Shown here: positions 1 to 10,480 of the stretch, piece after piece
How the letters are laid out: each line of letters opens with the position of its first letter
How positions within the stretch are numbered: position 1 is the stretch's first letter
NCBI GenBank assembly: GCA_030737835.1
Contig: CM060848.1
Coordinates: 32,669,634 to 32,733,633, forward strand
DNA from: Acorus gramineus
Lineage: Eukaryota > Streptophyta > Magnoliopsida > Acorales > Acoraceae
Length of the DNA: 64,000 nucleotides
Reading direction: 5' to 3'
Notes under the pieces: generated by a model
Told to the model about the DNA's origin: nothing
Seen by the model: the letters and a program-made list of their open reading frames with translations, nothing else
Database searches by the model: none
Translations under genes and position numbers: made by a program

Positions 1-706
1 TCTTCATCCTTTCCTCCATTAACAACACACACACAACCAAAAAAACAGAGAGGGAGAGGGAGACGAGAGTGAGACGTTTCCACAAAAAGGGGGGCTTTAA
101 ATGAAATTAAAGTGAGTTGGTGGGGGGGGGGGGGGGGGGGACAAGACCAAATCGTCCCTGACCAGAAATTCTGGACGGGCTTCACTAGAACAGCCATAAC
201 TTCCACGATATAGCTCCGAATTGCACAATTCAAAATCCTTTGGAAAGCAAAGAAGATTATCTACAACTTTCATGTTTATGCCAAGATCAAATAATCCCTC
301 CAGCTATTCCGAAATGAGAGCTAAACATTGAACAGGGCTGCTGCCAGAATTTTCTCATCCCCGGGGTATACTTGAAAAAATACCCATAACTTTTACTACA
401 TGAATCCAGTTGATCTAATTCCACTTTTGTATGAAAGCTAACTCAAAACTGAGCATCTCATGATAAAATCATATTTAAACCTCTTCGTCTTGGATTTTAA
501 CAAAATTAAATCCAAATACCAAATCGGAAATACATAACTTCTAGGAGAAAATTATGTAGCCAAATTTTCAATCAGAGCACTCCAACTTCTGCAGATGGCT
601 AAAAGCCAAAATTTTAACGACTCCGATCGAAAAAGAGAAAGGCCTTAAATGACCCAGATGTGACCAAGGCTTAACCGAAATGGCTCCAAATGACACAGGC
701 CTAACA
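1..706 (-). repeat. A1: 3' LTR (U3 end) of an antisense gypsy element, cut by the window edge
   Basis: Read on the minus strand, this begins at 706 with TGTTAGGCCTGTGTCATTT, the R1 family start, and runs through the standard R1 U3 before leaving the window. It is directly preceded (minus sense) by a polypurine tract, so it is a 3' LTR. Its U3 mixes two subfamily signatures: the outer part matches LTRs A2, C, F1 and F3, and the inner part matches the LTR at 36329. A run of 19 G lies at 122-140. Old fossil copy. Confidence 0.85.
122..140. repeat. Homopolymer G tract (19 G)
   Basis: An uninterrupted G run inside the A1 LTR. A shorter C run (10-12) sits at the same place in the forward LTR at 36329, so the tract belongs to this LTR subfamily and its length varies. 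Confidence 0.9.
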
Positions 707-720
707 TTCTCCCCCCCTTA
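707..720 (-). other. Polypurine tract of A1
   Basis: On the minus strand the sequence TAAGGGGGGGAGAA abuts the TG of the LTR. This is the primer site for plus-strand DNA synthesis in LTR retrotransposons, and it fixes the LTR boundary at 706/707. Confidence 0.85.
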
Positions 721-1636
721 GGAAATTTAGTCTTCGAAATTTAAGGAAACCCAAAGGGAAAACCGAATATAGCAAGTATCATGCATAGACCTTTTACTCC
801 CAAGTGGACCATGCACCAGACTGGCGCTACCGACACACTATAATCAAAGAAACGGTCTTAGCGTGGAGCCACTTCTCATGCTGATCCTTGACCTCGATCC
901 ACTGCTCCATGAACGACAAATCCAGCTCGAGGATGAGGCGGTCGAACAGAATGACATGAAACAAGGACGATGTCGTGGGCATGAGTCAGTTGTGGGGGAA
1001 AGGCTACATGATAAGCCACCTCCCCAATCCACTCAATGACGAGAAACAGTCCCATTGAGGAGCCAACTCAGCTTGCCCCGAACGTCGAAACAGAGGATGC
1101 CCTTAAACTAGGACACCTTCAGGAAAACATGGTCGCCAAACCCGAAGGTAAGCTCCTAGCGACGATGACCTGCGTAGCCCTTCTGTCGGTTCTGGGAAGT
1201 GCGGATGCACACATGAACCAACCTGGCCACTACAAGGTCAAATAAATAACTTGTGGCCCCTCCAACTGGCGCTCCTCAACCGTCCCAACACAAGGGAGGT
1301 ATAAAACTGCGCCTGTAGAGTGCCTTTCATAGTACCATCAGGATGCTCGAATGGCAGTCGTCTTGCAGGCATACCCCAACAAATGGGTGGTGCCTCACCC
1401 AACTGCCCTTATCATCGAGCACGCAGGCACTTAGCATGTCCTCCAAGGTCTGAATCGTCCTCTTTGTCTGGCTGTCCATCGGCGATGAAACGCTATACTT
1501 AAATGGAGGCTTGCGCCAAAGCCTGCCAAGGCTGCGCCACAACCTCAAAGTAACCCTCGCGTCCCAACCAAAAATAGCGCCGACCGGAGTGCCATGAAGA
1601 CGAACAATCGCAAAGGTGGAAACCCACGTCAAGGCA
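707..1636 (-). pseudogene. A1: relic of the 3' end of pol (integrase end and chromodomain-type tail)
   Basis: The minus strand carries remains of the integrase C-terminal half. RTIQTLEDMLSACVLD is the family's conserved stretch following HPQTDGQSER-type sequence. It is followed by the region that links integrase to the chromodomain-like tail and then by the polypurine tract. The same segment recurs forward at 11700-12400 (E0) and 24000-24930 (E1). It is broken in several places and encodes nothing usable. The remnant ends at about 1636, where sequence of a second antisense LTR (A2) begins, so A1 has lost most of its interior. Confidence 0.8.
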
Positions 1637-4058
1637 ATAACCCAATAGGCGGTTCATACACACGTCTAGCACGGGTAGGCCTTGCTTAATGCCATAACCA
1701 CCGGCTTAACAAAACCGATATGATAATGAATTCTCCTAAATTCCAAATCGAGTGCATCGCTCGGATGCATGGGGGCGATTACATCGCTAGTGCTCTAACT
1801 GATAAGGTACAACTCGACAGCGGGTCATACCCACGCCTATTTCAGATAGGCCTAATCAGTTTTAACATGCGCTTATATATTACAGGAGAATTATATCATA
1901 GTTATGTACATGAACTACATGCAAGATAACATAACAATTAATTATAGGGATACTCCCTAACATGGATAAAAAGCATAAACAATATATATGCGACATACAT
2001 AACCAGGCATGGCCTAAATAATATGCATACAAGCATACAAGGTATACCCTAACATGCGTTGGATATCACCAACTTAAAAAGGAAGGGTCAAGTGCGATCT
2101 CGTGCACTAACAGGTGCATGCCAATATTCCCAAACGAACCTGAGTCAAGTAGGAACCATATCTACTTACTCAGTCCGCACAAAGAGAGAGGGCGAGAGAG
2201 AGCTCATCATCTCAAGAAGTTGGTTATAGCTTTGCCCCTTTAGCATGGGCGCAACCACGCCCTCAAGTTTTATCGCAAGGGAATATTAGGCATGTGCTTG
2301 TTTACTGACCCAAGCTTAATTATGCTCGATATTACTAATAATAGGGTAGTATTACTAGAAGGGACTACCTAAGGCATGCCATATTCTATACATCCATAAG
2401 ACTCATACGAAAATACATGCCCAAACAAGAAGGGCGCATGAAAACACAATTATTCATACATAAATACAATACATAGGCTAGTATATGGTAGAATAGGAGG
2501 TTCTACGCAATATACGAGCTACACAAACCTAGCATGCAAATATCTAGCATATTAAGGGTGCAAAGAATCCCCATGGATGCGCGATGCACGACACGTGCAT
2601 CGAGCGCATCCCGAAGGATTGAATCAAACCACTCACCGATACCCGGGTCGTCGCGTATCGCGAGGTAGCACGCACGTGGAACGACACGCATGCGGGGTGG
2701 GTAGGACAGCATGCACGCAAGATGGCATGCATGCGGAACAGGTAGGATAGCATGCACGCGGGTAGCACGCACGCACACACGGGGCAGCACCCGGGATGCA
2801 CAGGCAAGGCAAGGCGCGCTGGGCATGCTGCAGGGCATGCTGGGCACAGGTGCAGGGCACGCTGTAGGGCACGCTGGGCACAGGCGCTGGTGCTGGCAGG
2901 GCAGCAGGCAGGGCATGCTGGGCACAGGCGCAGGGCACGCCGGGCACCGGCCCTGGTGCTGGCAGGGCAGCAGGCAGGGAATGCTAGGCACAGGCGCAAG
3001 GCAGCACACACGCGGGCACGCCAACACCCCTACACCCAAGCAATCATGCACACAAACACACCATTCAAACATAACCACAAACACATGGCATGCATAGACT
3101 ACCCAAACCAATCACCAACAAAATGCAAGGAGGGAGGGAGGAAATCTCACCTAGAAAGAGAGAGGGTCAAGGGAGGGGGCACCATCACTCCCAAGTGCAC
3201 ACAACCTCACCATCCAAGCCTTCCATCTCTTCCGACCACCTCCATCAGCATGTTCACCACTAATCCTTGCTGTCCCAACACTAAGAGAGCAAAAGAAAGG
3301 AAGGCAAACTGTGTTAGAAGGCAAGGGTGGCCAAAGAACAAAGGCACACACACACATCTTCACACACCAACACATACCTTCACTTTCTCCATCACTACAT
3401 GCCCAAAACACACCCCAAAAGGGGCTGGACCAGGGGAAAAGAGAGAGGGACAACCACTTAAGAACACAAGCACACAAAACCCACCTCAAGATCTCCTCTT
3501 CTTGCACTACTTCCTTCTTATTCTCCTTCTTCTTCTTGCTCCTTCTCCACCAAACACTCACACACACAAAATGGGAGTGAAAGAGAGGCAAACGAGAGAA
3601 AGAGAGGCAAAAAGAGTGATTTTCAAATGGAGAGAGAGAGGGGTGTGCAAAGGGTGACAAAAGTCACTTGGGGGGTGCACACAAAAGAAAAATGGGGGGG
3701 GGGGGTGAGGTTAAGCATAAAGTCACCTACACTCAACAACTTTTATTTACTTTATTGGGAAGCGTGAAGTGAAGAATCACATACTCGAAAATATCCCACC
3801 CACCGAAACCCGGATACGATTCAGAACTGTATATTTTTTTAAAACGTTACCAGAATTTGATAAAATTTTTATGGGTAGTACAAAACGGTACCAGGACGCA
3901 TAATATGCAGTTAAATTTTCAATCAGAGTACTCCAACTCCCGTAGGTAGCTAAAAATTAAAAATTTTAGCTACTCCGATCGAAAAAAGAAAAGGCCCTAA
4001 ACGACCCAGATGTGACAAAGACTTAACCAAAATGGTTTCAAATGACACAGGCACAACA
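1637..4058 (-). repeat. A2: antisense R1 LTR, partial
   Basis: The minus-strand start is at 4058 (TGTTGTGCCTGTGTCATTT), next to a polypurine tract at 4059-4071, so this is the 3' LTR of an antisense element. U3 is of the type that begins GCC/ACC-ATTT-GGTTAAG after the first 24 bases. It includes CT-rich and GC-rich leader segments and ends at 1637 short of a complete LTR. It lies between two antisense pol tails (A1 to the left, A2 to the right), as expected either for two adjacent elements or for a tandem element sharing one LTR. Confidence 0.8.
2818..3005. repeat. GC-rich tandem repeats (about 60-bp unit) inside LTR A2
   Basis: Units built on CTGGGCACAGGCGCTGGTGC and GGCAGGGCAGCAGGCAGGG are repeated about three times with small changes. 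The block lies at the place where other LTRs carry their CpG-rich segment, so it is a local amplification of that block. Overlapping open frames here on both strands are composition effects. Confidence 0.7.
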
Positions 4059-4091
4059 TTCTCCCCTACTTAGGAAATTTAGTCCTCGAAA
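4059..4091 (-). pseudogene. A2: polypurine tract and first bases of its internal region
   Basis: Minus-strand AAGTAGGGGAGAA abuts the A2 LTR. The next bases match the 3' end of other internal regions. A2's interior is split here by the insertion of E0 and resumes at 15550. The five bases CGAAA at 4087-4091 are one copy of E0's target duplication. Confidence 0.8.
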
Positions 4092-5547
4092 TGTTATGCC
4101 TGTGTCATTTGGAGCGCTCTGATTTAAAATTTGGCTACATAATTTTTCTCCTCGAAGTTATGTATTTTCAATTTGGTATTTGGATTTGATTTTGTTAAAA
4201 TCCAAGATGAAGAGGTTTAAATATGAGTTTATTATGAGATGCTCAGTTTTGAGTTAGCTTTCATACAAAAGTGGAATTAGATCAACTGGATTCCTGTAGT
4301 AAAAGTTATGGGTATTTTTCCAAGTATACCCCGGGGATGAAAAATTATGGCCGCAGCCCTGTTCTATGTTTAGCTCTAATTTTGGAATAGCTAAAGGGAT
4401 TATTTGATCATGGCATAAACATGAAAGTTGTAGATAATCTTCTTGGCTTTCCAACGGACTTTGAATTGTGCAATTCGGAGCTATATTGAGGAAGTTATGG
4501 CTGCTCTGGAGAAGCATGTACAGAATTTCTAGTCAAGGATGAATTGGTCATTTGTATCCTCTTTTAGATATTTATGTGCCAAAAGAAATATCTCTCTCTC
4601 TCTCTCTTTCATTTCCCCTCCCAAGGTGAGCACTTCCCCTTCTTTTCCTGGTTTTTATGGCTTAGGGAGGGTTGGGGAGGTCATGCATGTTGGGTAGATG
4701 AGTTATAGTGTGTGTGAGGGGTTGGGGAGGGTTAAAAAGGGGTAAAGGTTGGCTGGGCTCGCGTTGGGGGCTGTCTGCGTGCGTGCGCGTGCAGGAGGGC
4801 ACTGGCAGGCGCAGGCGGGCTCGAAGACGCCCGCGGGCGCGAGCGGGGGTGCGAGCGGGGAGTGCGCGCGAGTGCGCGCGGGCAGTACGCCTGGGCATGT
4901 GCCTGGGCGCGCGGCTGGGCACCAGTGCATGCGCGCGCGTGCGTGCGCATGCGGGGGGTCATGCGTGTGGCTGCCCGAGGGTTCGGGTAGGTGTCGGGGC
5001 ACTCGGACTCGCGTACATACGTGCGTGCTCGCATGCGTGCGAGTCCGTATGCATGCTTGTCCGAGTATTTGGTATTTCTGGTAAATTTCATGTATATTTG
5101 TGTAGTTTACTCATCATATTGAATGCCCATGTCTTGCAGATCTTGGCTAACGGTCACGCAACGACCCGAGTTGCGGTGAGTGGGTAAATCCAACCCAGTA
5201 GGGAGGCGTTCACGTTTTGGGTTCTGCGAGTGAGAGGCCATCAGTATCCCCTTCTTTGCTTGTATGTATTGTTATCCGTGCTTGGGCACAACACTTGTAT
5301 ATGGATGTCTTTGTTTATATTAGCTCTCACAGAACAGTTGATTATGTATTCTGGTCTGTAATATGTCTTTGAATTACAGACTCAGTTGTTTAAGCTTCCT
5401 CTATATGTATATATATTATGTCAGCTACATTGTTGATTGTCTTATCATCCTCGATGTTGTTTAGAGTCTTTTATTGATCTCCTGTATGGACTGCTGATAT
5501 TATATATATTTGCCACGTATCGGGGACGGCCGCCCTGGGGCGTGACA
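4092..5547 (+). repeat. E0 5' LTR (R1 family)
   Basis: Starts TGTTATGCCTGTGTCATTT and ends GGGGCGTGACA six bases before the PBS. U3 occupies roughly the first 450-500 bases, followed by TATCTCTCTCTC at about 4585. A CpG-rich block fills 4780-5050. The last ~330 bases are the conserved 3' block shared by R1 and R2 LTRs. It is shorter than its 3' partner. Confidence 0.9.
4626..5175 (+). other. Splice-like module in the E0 5' LTR: donor, GC-rich spacer, acceptor, 36-base micro-exon, donor
   Basis: A donor-like CAAG/GTGAGC lies at 4625/4626 and an acceptor-like TGTCTTGCAG/ATCTT at 5139/5140. After exactly 36 bases (5140-5175) comes a second donor-like GCG/GTGAGTGGG. The CpG-rich block lies wholly between the first donor and the acceptor. 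The same three signals in the same order occur in nearly every complete LTR here although the intervening sequence is unalignable. That this is spliced is an inference; no transcript data are available. Confidence 0.55.
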
Positions 5548-5552
5548 AAAGT

Positions 5553-5565
5553 TGGTATCAGAGCC
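5553..5565 (+). other. Primer-binding site, initiator Met-tRNA type
   Basis: TGGTATCAGAGCC begins five bases after the 5' LTR end. It is complementary to the 3' end of plant initiator methionine tRNA, the primer used by most plant Ty3/Gypsy and Ty1/Copia elements. Confidence 0.92.
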
Positions 5566-5659
5566 TGGTCCTGTCAGAGCCAATTGTTTTCTTAGAGATG
5601 AGTCCTAGGATTTCTATATGAGTATTCTGATCCTAGTGTCTGTTTCTTAGGTTGCTGAT

Positions 5660-6036
5660 ATGCCTCCTCGTAGAGGGATGCGTGGACGTGGTCCCCCTCG
5701 GGCCTTGGAGGTTTCCGAACCTACCAGAGGCGAGGAGTCTACTGGAGGGTCCTCGGCTATTGGGCCAGGACCAGCGCAGGAGCCTCTTGCATGGGAGCGT
5801 GCTTACGCTCGTATCACAGATCTATTGGAAACTCAGACTAGGGCACTGGAGGCCCAGACTAGGGCATTGGCTGATCAGGCGCGAGAGATCCAGGAGCTGC
5901 GGGCGGCCCGCGAGGCAGTTCCACAGGTCCCCTTGGTGGCAGATCCACCGGTGGTGCCTGAGGTACCCCCTGTCCCAGTGGAGATTCCGGTAGTGGGAGT
6001 TCAGGATCCCCTGGAGAGGGAGGTGGAGCTAGAGGT
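5660..6036 (+). pseudogene. E0 gag, N-terminal part
   Basis: An open frame begins with ATG at 5660 as MPPRRGMRGRGPPRA, a basic Arg/Gly-rich start typical of Gag in plant chromoviruses. It continues into a charged helical stretch with heptad-like ETQTRALEAQTRAL repeats (about residues 55-75), likely a coiled coil for Gag self-association. The ATG is preceded by TGTTTCTTAG/GTTGCTGAT, an acceptor-like site 9 bases upstream that is also present in E1 and E3. The MPP start is shared with the gag stubs of E1 and E3. An R2 solo LTR is inserted after 6036; the rest of gag lies beyond it. Confidence 0.8.
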
Positions 6037-8942
6037 GTCACGCCCCAGGGTGGCCGTCCCCGGGACGCGGCAAGTGTATACATGATATCAGCAGTCTATA
6101 CAGGAGATCAATAACATACTCTAAACAACAACTAAAATGACAACACAGACGAAAGCAAGGCTGACATGATATATACACAGATAGCGGAAGCTAAAAGACT
6201 GAGTCTGTAATTCAAAAACATACTACAGACTCGATACATAATCAACTGTCCTGTGAGAGCCAATAAACACGGATACATCCAAGTATAATACAAACGAGTG
6301 CCCAAGCACGGAAATATAATACATAAATCAAAAGAAAGGATGCTGATGGCCTCTAACACTTGCGGGACGTGGCGCTGCTCCGCTACTGATGAAGTCCCTT
6401 GGGGAGCTCCTCCTTCAAGTCCGACTCAGTGATAACTGGAGAAAAATTATGCGAGGGGTGAGCCACACGCTCAGTGAATAGCACAACCCATGCATCACAA
6501 TTCATATTAACCACAAATAATTATTCAAAGCCTCAAAGTGGCAGGAACTACACAATCCAGTGGGTCGCTACATCGCTGACCCACCACACCCTCACCCTCA
6601 CCCTCCAATAGGTGACATAGGATATTGGGACTGACTAGGCTGTTAATCACCCTTGGTCCACCGATAGTCTCTCCTCCACTCCGTAGGCCGCCTGGTCCAC
6701 TCCCACAATTCAGCACAGTCCGAACCCAAATCAGGAGGTGCCTACTGATGGGAGCCCTCTGTCAGGAAGGCCTGTCTAACGCTGGGGCAGTCTCTATATG
6801 GATCCAACAAAGGGAAAAGAAACAACCTATCACACGTATGTGATCCACTTGGATCTGTCGGCAGCGCATCTCAACAACTCTAATGTCATGAATTCTTCAG
6901 AATTCCTCCAGGGTGCATAACTAAGATGCGGGGAACATATATAATAACCACCAGGTTATAATACTTACTAAGGCATGCAAAAATACCATAAGTTCGCATT
7001 TAATTTAATAAATTAAACTAATAGGACACATGCATAGGTCGAGGCTTTCCTAGCATGAAACATGGTGTCAGGATGCATGGCTCTTACACATATCCTAAGG
7101 GTGCAAGTCCCTAACATACAAGGTCTAGGGTGGCATGCATACTACATACAAATCATGCTTGCATAGATTACATATTATACAAGTTAATATTAAACTATGG
7201 TGCCCCAGGGGAGGACGGTATACGCCCAAGTGCATATAGCGCCTCCCTACTAGGTTGGATTGTCCCACTCACCAATACCCGGGTCGTCGCGTGACCGTCC
7301 GTCAAGATCTGCAAGACAGGGTATTCAACACGGTGAGTAAAATACACAAACATATACAAAAATACACTAAAAATACACAACACTCGACAAGCGTACATAC
7401 GGCCCGTACGCACGCGAGTCCGAGCACCGACTCACCCGAACCCCCGGGCAGCCGTACGCACGGCCACCCGCCCCGGGCGCACAGCCCCGCTCCAGCCCGC
7501 ACCCCCAGACGCACTGCCGAGCCCCTCGCCCACATGCCCGGACACGCTGCCGAGCCCAGCCCGCGCGCCCAGACACACTGCACGCTCGAGCGCACGCACG
7601 CGCGCGCCCGTGCGCACGCGCGTCCAGCCCTGGATGCACCCGCGCGCACTGCGTCCCAGCGCAGCGCCCCGCACGTGCACCTGCACGCACACCCGCACGC
7701 ACTGCGCCCCAGCGCAGTACCCGCACGCACTCCCCGCTCACGCCCGCTCACCTCACCGCGCGCACAGCACGCACTGCGCCTCTGCGCAATGCTCCGCGCA
7801 CACGCCCCGCACGGCGCCCAGCGCGCAGCACCCGCACGCGATGCCCGCGCGCACGCCCGGCACTGCGCCCAGCGCGCAGCACCCGCACGTACACCTGCGC
7901 GCAGCGCGCGTGCCCTGCCAGCCCGCCCGACAGCGCGCCTACCCTGCGCCTGCCAGCCTGCCCTGCCTACCTGCCTGCCGCCTGCGCCTGCGCCTGCCTG
8001 CCTGCGCGCGCCGCTGAGCCCGCATGCACCCGAGCCAAACTCAACCACCCCATCAGCCACCAACAGCCCCCCAACAACCTCCAAACCACCAAGCTCCCCT
8101 AGCACACCCAAAAACACATCCTAACATGCATCTAAACAAGAAAAGGAAGGAAAGAAACTCACCCAAGGAGAGGAAGGGAAGGGGAGGAAGAACGGGTGCT
8201 CTTCGAGCACCGATTTGCCCACCTCCAAGACCGCCACCACCTAGATCTCCACTCAGCCAAAGAGGGGCTGAAAACAGAGGTAAAAAGGGGTTATGAGAGG
8301 GGGTCACACTTGAGGGAACTCGAATCCGAGACCATGGATGGATAGATCGGGACAATACCTTTCTTTTATCTTCTTAGGGTTTCTTCTTTTGAACACTTGA
8401 ACTAGGTCCAAAGGGGAAAAATAAAGAGAGGGAGAGAGAGGTATTTTTGGAGAAGATGATGAATAGTGGGAGGGATTTAATGTGGTCGTGGGATTCATTT
8501 ATGCTCACACACCCACCACACATACTCACACCCACTCACTTAGGGCTAATTAATTAGGTTTAGGCTAGGTTTAGGTGCACTTAGGTGAGATTTGACCCTA
8601 GTCAACCCAACCACACTAAAATCCAAAGGAGTTGACCAAGTCATGGGCCCACATTTGACCAAGTCAAGTCTCCCAAAGACTTTTCGCTCGGTCAAAACCC
8701 GGATACGCTTCGGAACTGTGAAATTCTGAAACGTTACCGGAATTCGATGAAATTTTCGTGATGGCTTGAAATGGCACTAGGAAACATAATATGTAGTTAG
8801 ATTTTCAATCAGAGTCCTCAAACTCAGGATGATAGCTAAAAGTCCAAAATTTTAGCTGTTCCGATCGAAAAACGAAAAAGCTGAAAAACTGCCAAAATGT
8901 TCCAATGGATACCAGAAGGCTAAAAGTGACACATATATAACA
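6037..8942 (-). mobile_element. R2 solo LTR inserted in E0 gag
   Basis: Minus-strand start is TGTTATATATGTGTCAC at 8942; the other end is TGTCACGCCCCAGGG at 6037. GAGG flanks both sides (AGAGG if the terminal A is counted in the duplication), consistent with a target duplication. There is no internal region, so this is a solo LTR left by LTR-LTR recombination. It holds a CpG-rich block at about 7400-8030, a CT-rich leader and a 36-base micro-exon-like segment. It postdates E0. Long frames on both strands in the GC block are composition artefacts. Confidence 0.88.
7273..7308 (-). other. 36-base micro-exon-like segment in the 6037-8942 solo LTR
   Basis: On the minus strand, CTTGCAG/ATCTT precedes and TTG/GTGAGTGGG follows a 36-base segment containing the conserved core CGGTCACGCGACGACCCGGG. 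Confidence 0.5.
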
Positions 8943-10181
8943 GAGGCTGCGGCACGAGTGCATCAGAGCGGCCTCACTGCCTTTCTGAAGCTTCACCCTC
9001 CCGAGTTCCATGGCCAGACGACGGACCCCCTTGCCCCTGAGCGTTGGTTGATGGAGGTAGACAAGATCTTCTCGACCATGCACTGCACCGACCGCCAGCG
9101 TGTCTCACTGGCCACCTTCATGTTGAAGGGTAGCACCGCCGACTGGTGGGCTACCCGATCGGTGGACATCCCCGAGGGCGTGGGGCGACTTCTATGGGCC
9201 GGATTCCGGAGTTACTTTCTGGAGGAGTACTTTCCATTTTTGACACGCCAGATCGTGATGCGAGAGTTCGAGCAGCTGACGCAGGGCTCCATGTCAGTCG
9301 CTGATTACTCTACACGATTCACGAGGCTTTCCCGGTTCGCCCCCGCCTTGGTGATGGATGAGGAGACGCGATGCCGTCGTTTCGAGATGGGTCTCATTAG
9401 CACCATCAGGGTGCATGTCACCTCACAGGCGTTCATGAGGTACTCAGACTTGGTGTCTCGTGCGAGGACAGTTGAGCGAGACCTTGGGGTCCCTTTGGGG
9501 GTTCCAACCCCTCCTGCAGACCAGAGGCCCCCCAGGAGCCAGGACCAGGGACATCGCAAGAAAAAGCGGCCCCGCTTTGATCAGTCAGCGACCGCCGCTA
9601 CTCCAGTCGATGTGGTGCCAGTGCGAGGTCCAGCACCCATTGCTGCAGTACCAGTCCAGGCTAGGCGACCGGAGACGCGGCGCTGTTACCATTGCCAGCG
9701 GATCGGGCATATTTTATATGATTGCTCTAATGCTGGCCGACCCCGTGTGCCTCGACAGCAGCAGCAGCAGCCACAGCGTCAGCAGCAGCAGCCACAGGGT
9801 GGCCGAGTTGACCAGAGGAGGCAGCCAGTGCAGCCTGTGAGGCGTGCCCCTGCTCCTCAGCCGCAGCTTGTTCAGGGTCGTGTTGTAGCACTTACAGCCG
9901 AGGAGGCGCAGGCTTCGGGTAGCGTTGTCCAAGGTATTGTTCTGATCTCCCAGCTTCCTGCATATGTGCTATTTGATTCCGGAGCCACGCACTCGTTCGT
10001 GTCTCCCGCTTTCGCGAGACGGATGGGCGTGGTGTCCGCCCCTCTTGATGTTATGCTGGAGATATCATTGCCCGTCGGAGACCGTATTCTCCTCCGTTCT
10101 GTTTACCGGGGGTGTACCGTGGCGATTGCGGAGCATGAGTTTCCATTAGAGTTGGTAGGAGTTTCTAGCCTAGTAGTATGA
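8943..10181 (+). pseudogene. E0 gag C-terminal part with protease
   Basis: The frame is open to a stop at 10179-10181 and the following motifs are visible. A Retrotrans_gag capsid region carries PPEFHGQTTDPLAPERWL, then LATFMLKGSTADWW and FLEEYFP. A basic linker (KKKRPRF) follows. The zinc knuckle CYHCQRIGHILYDC (CX2CX4HX4C) binds genomic RNA. A Gln-rich spacer comes next, and then the aspartic protease active-site segment LFDSGATHSF. In the family, Gag forms the particle and the protease cuts Gag-Pol. Counting from 8958, the knuckle is at residues 243-256 and the protease Asp at about 340. The frame closes soon after the protease motif, where the pol relic starts. This gag is split by the solo LTR at 6037-8942. 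No other element in the window keeps a gag of comparable length. Confidence 0.88.
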
Positions 10182-10365
10182 TAGTGATGAATTGGTTGCA
10201 ATTTCTAAGGTATGAATTGCGTCTCGATAATGGAGCTTCTTTCCCGTGCATCGGTATTGCTGGTAACCATGGAGTTCGCGTGCAGCGCCAGTTTCAAGTT
10301 TTGAGGGTGTGGCGTATTGCTCATTAAGGGGTGATGTCTTCTTCTAGCCTTCCTACTCAGGATTA

Positions 10366-10480
10366 AGGGGCCTTGCAGGGTCAGCGTTGAGACCCGGGCT
10401 AGGGTACTCCGTGTTCCTTGTTTGGTTGTCGGGATATCCTATATCGGGACCTCATGGTGCCCTGCCAAGGTTCTTTTCCT
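10366..10480 (+). mobile_element. MITE-like repeat m118, copy in the E0 interior
   Basis: About 115 bp, starting GGGGCCTTGCAGGGTCAGCG and ending GCCAAGGTTCTTTTCC. The ends are imperfect inverted repeats. In this copy the flanks (GGATTAA and AGTCAAGGA) match those of the E1 and E3 internal copies, so the three are one inherited insertion or an original part of the interior. Confidence 0.6.

Noticed and set aside
1036-1245. Short plus-strand frame within the A1 tail
   Set aside because: It is the antisense shadow of the pol tail; motif-bearing sequence is on the minus strand.
2041-2500. Possible host sequence in AT-rich stretches rich in GCATG
   Set aside because: The same ATGCATG-rich stretch occurs in all R1 LTRs (18000-18700, 37850-38600, 47000-47700), so it is LTR sequence.
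2503-3657. Cys/Pro-rich frames of 155-301 residues
   Set aside because: They fall on GC-rich tandem repeats and CT/CA microsatellites of LTR A2. The repeated CPACPAPVPSMPCLLP-like text reflects the DNA repeat.
5553-5565. Possible tRNA gene at the Met-tRNA-like sequence
   Set aside because: Only the 13-base complement of the tRNA 3' end is present, right after an LTR. This is the primer-binding site.
7255-8124. 289-residue plus-strand and 271-residue minus-strand frames
   Set aside because: Same cause: the CpG-rich block of the R2 solo LTR in E0. Matching frames occur in each LTR at the same block (25562-26269, 30485-30881, 56347-57227, 59173-60052).
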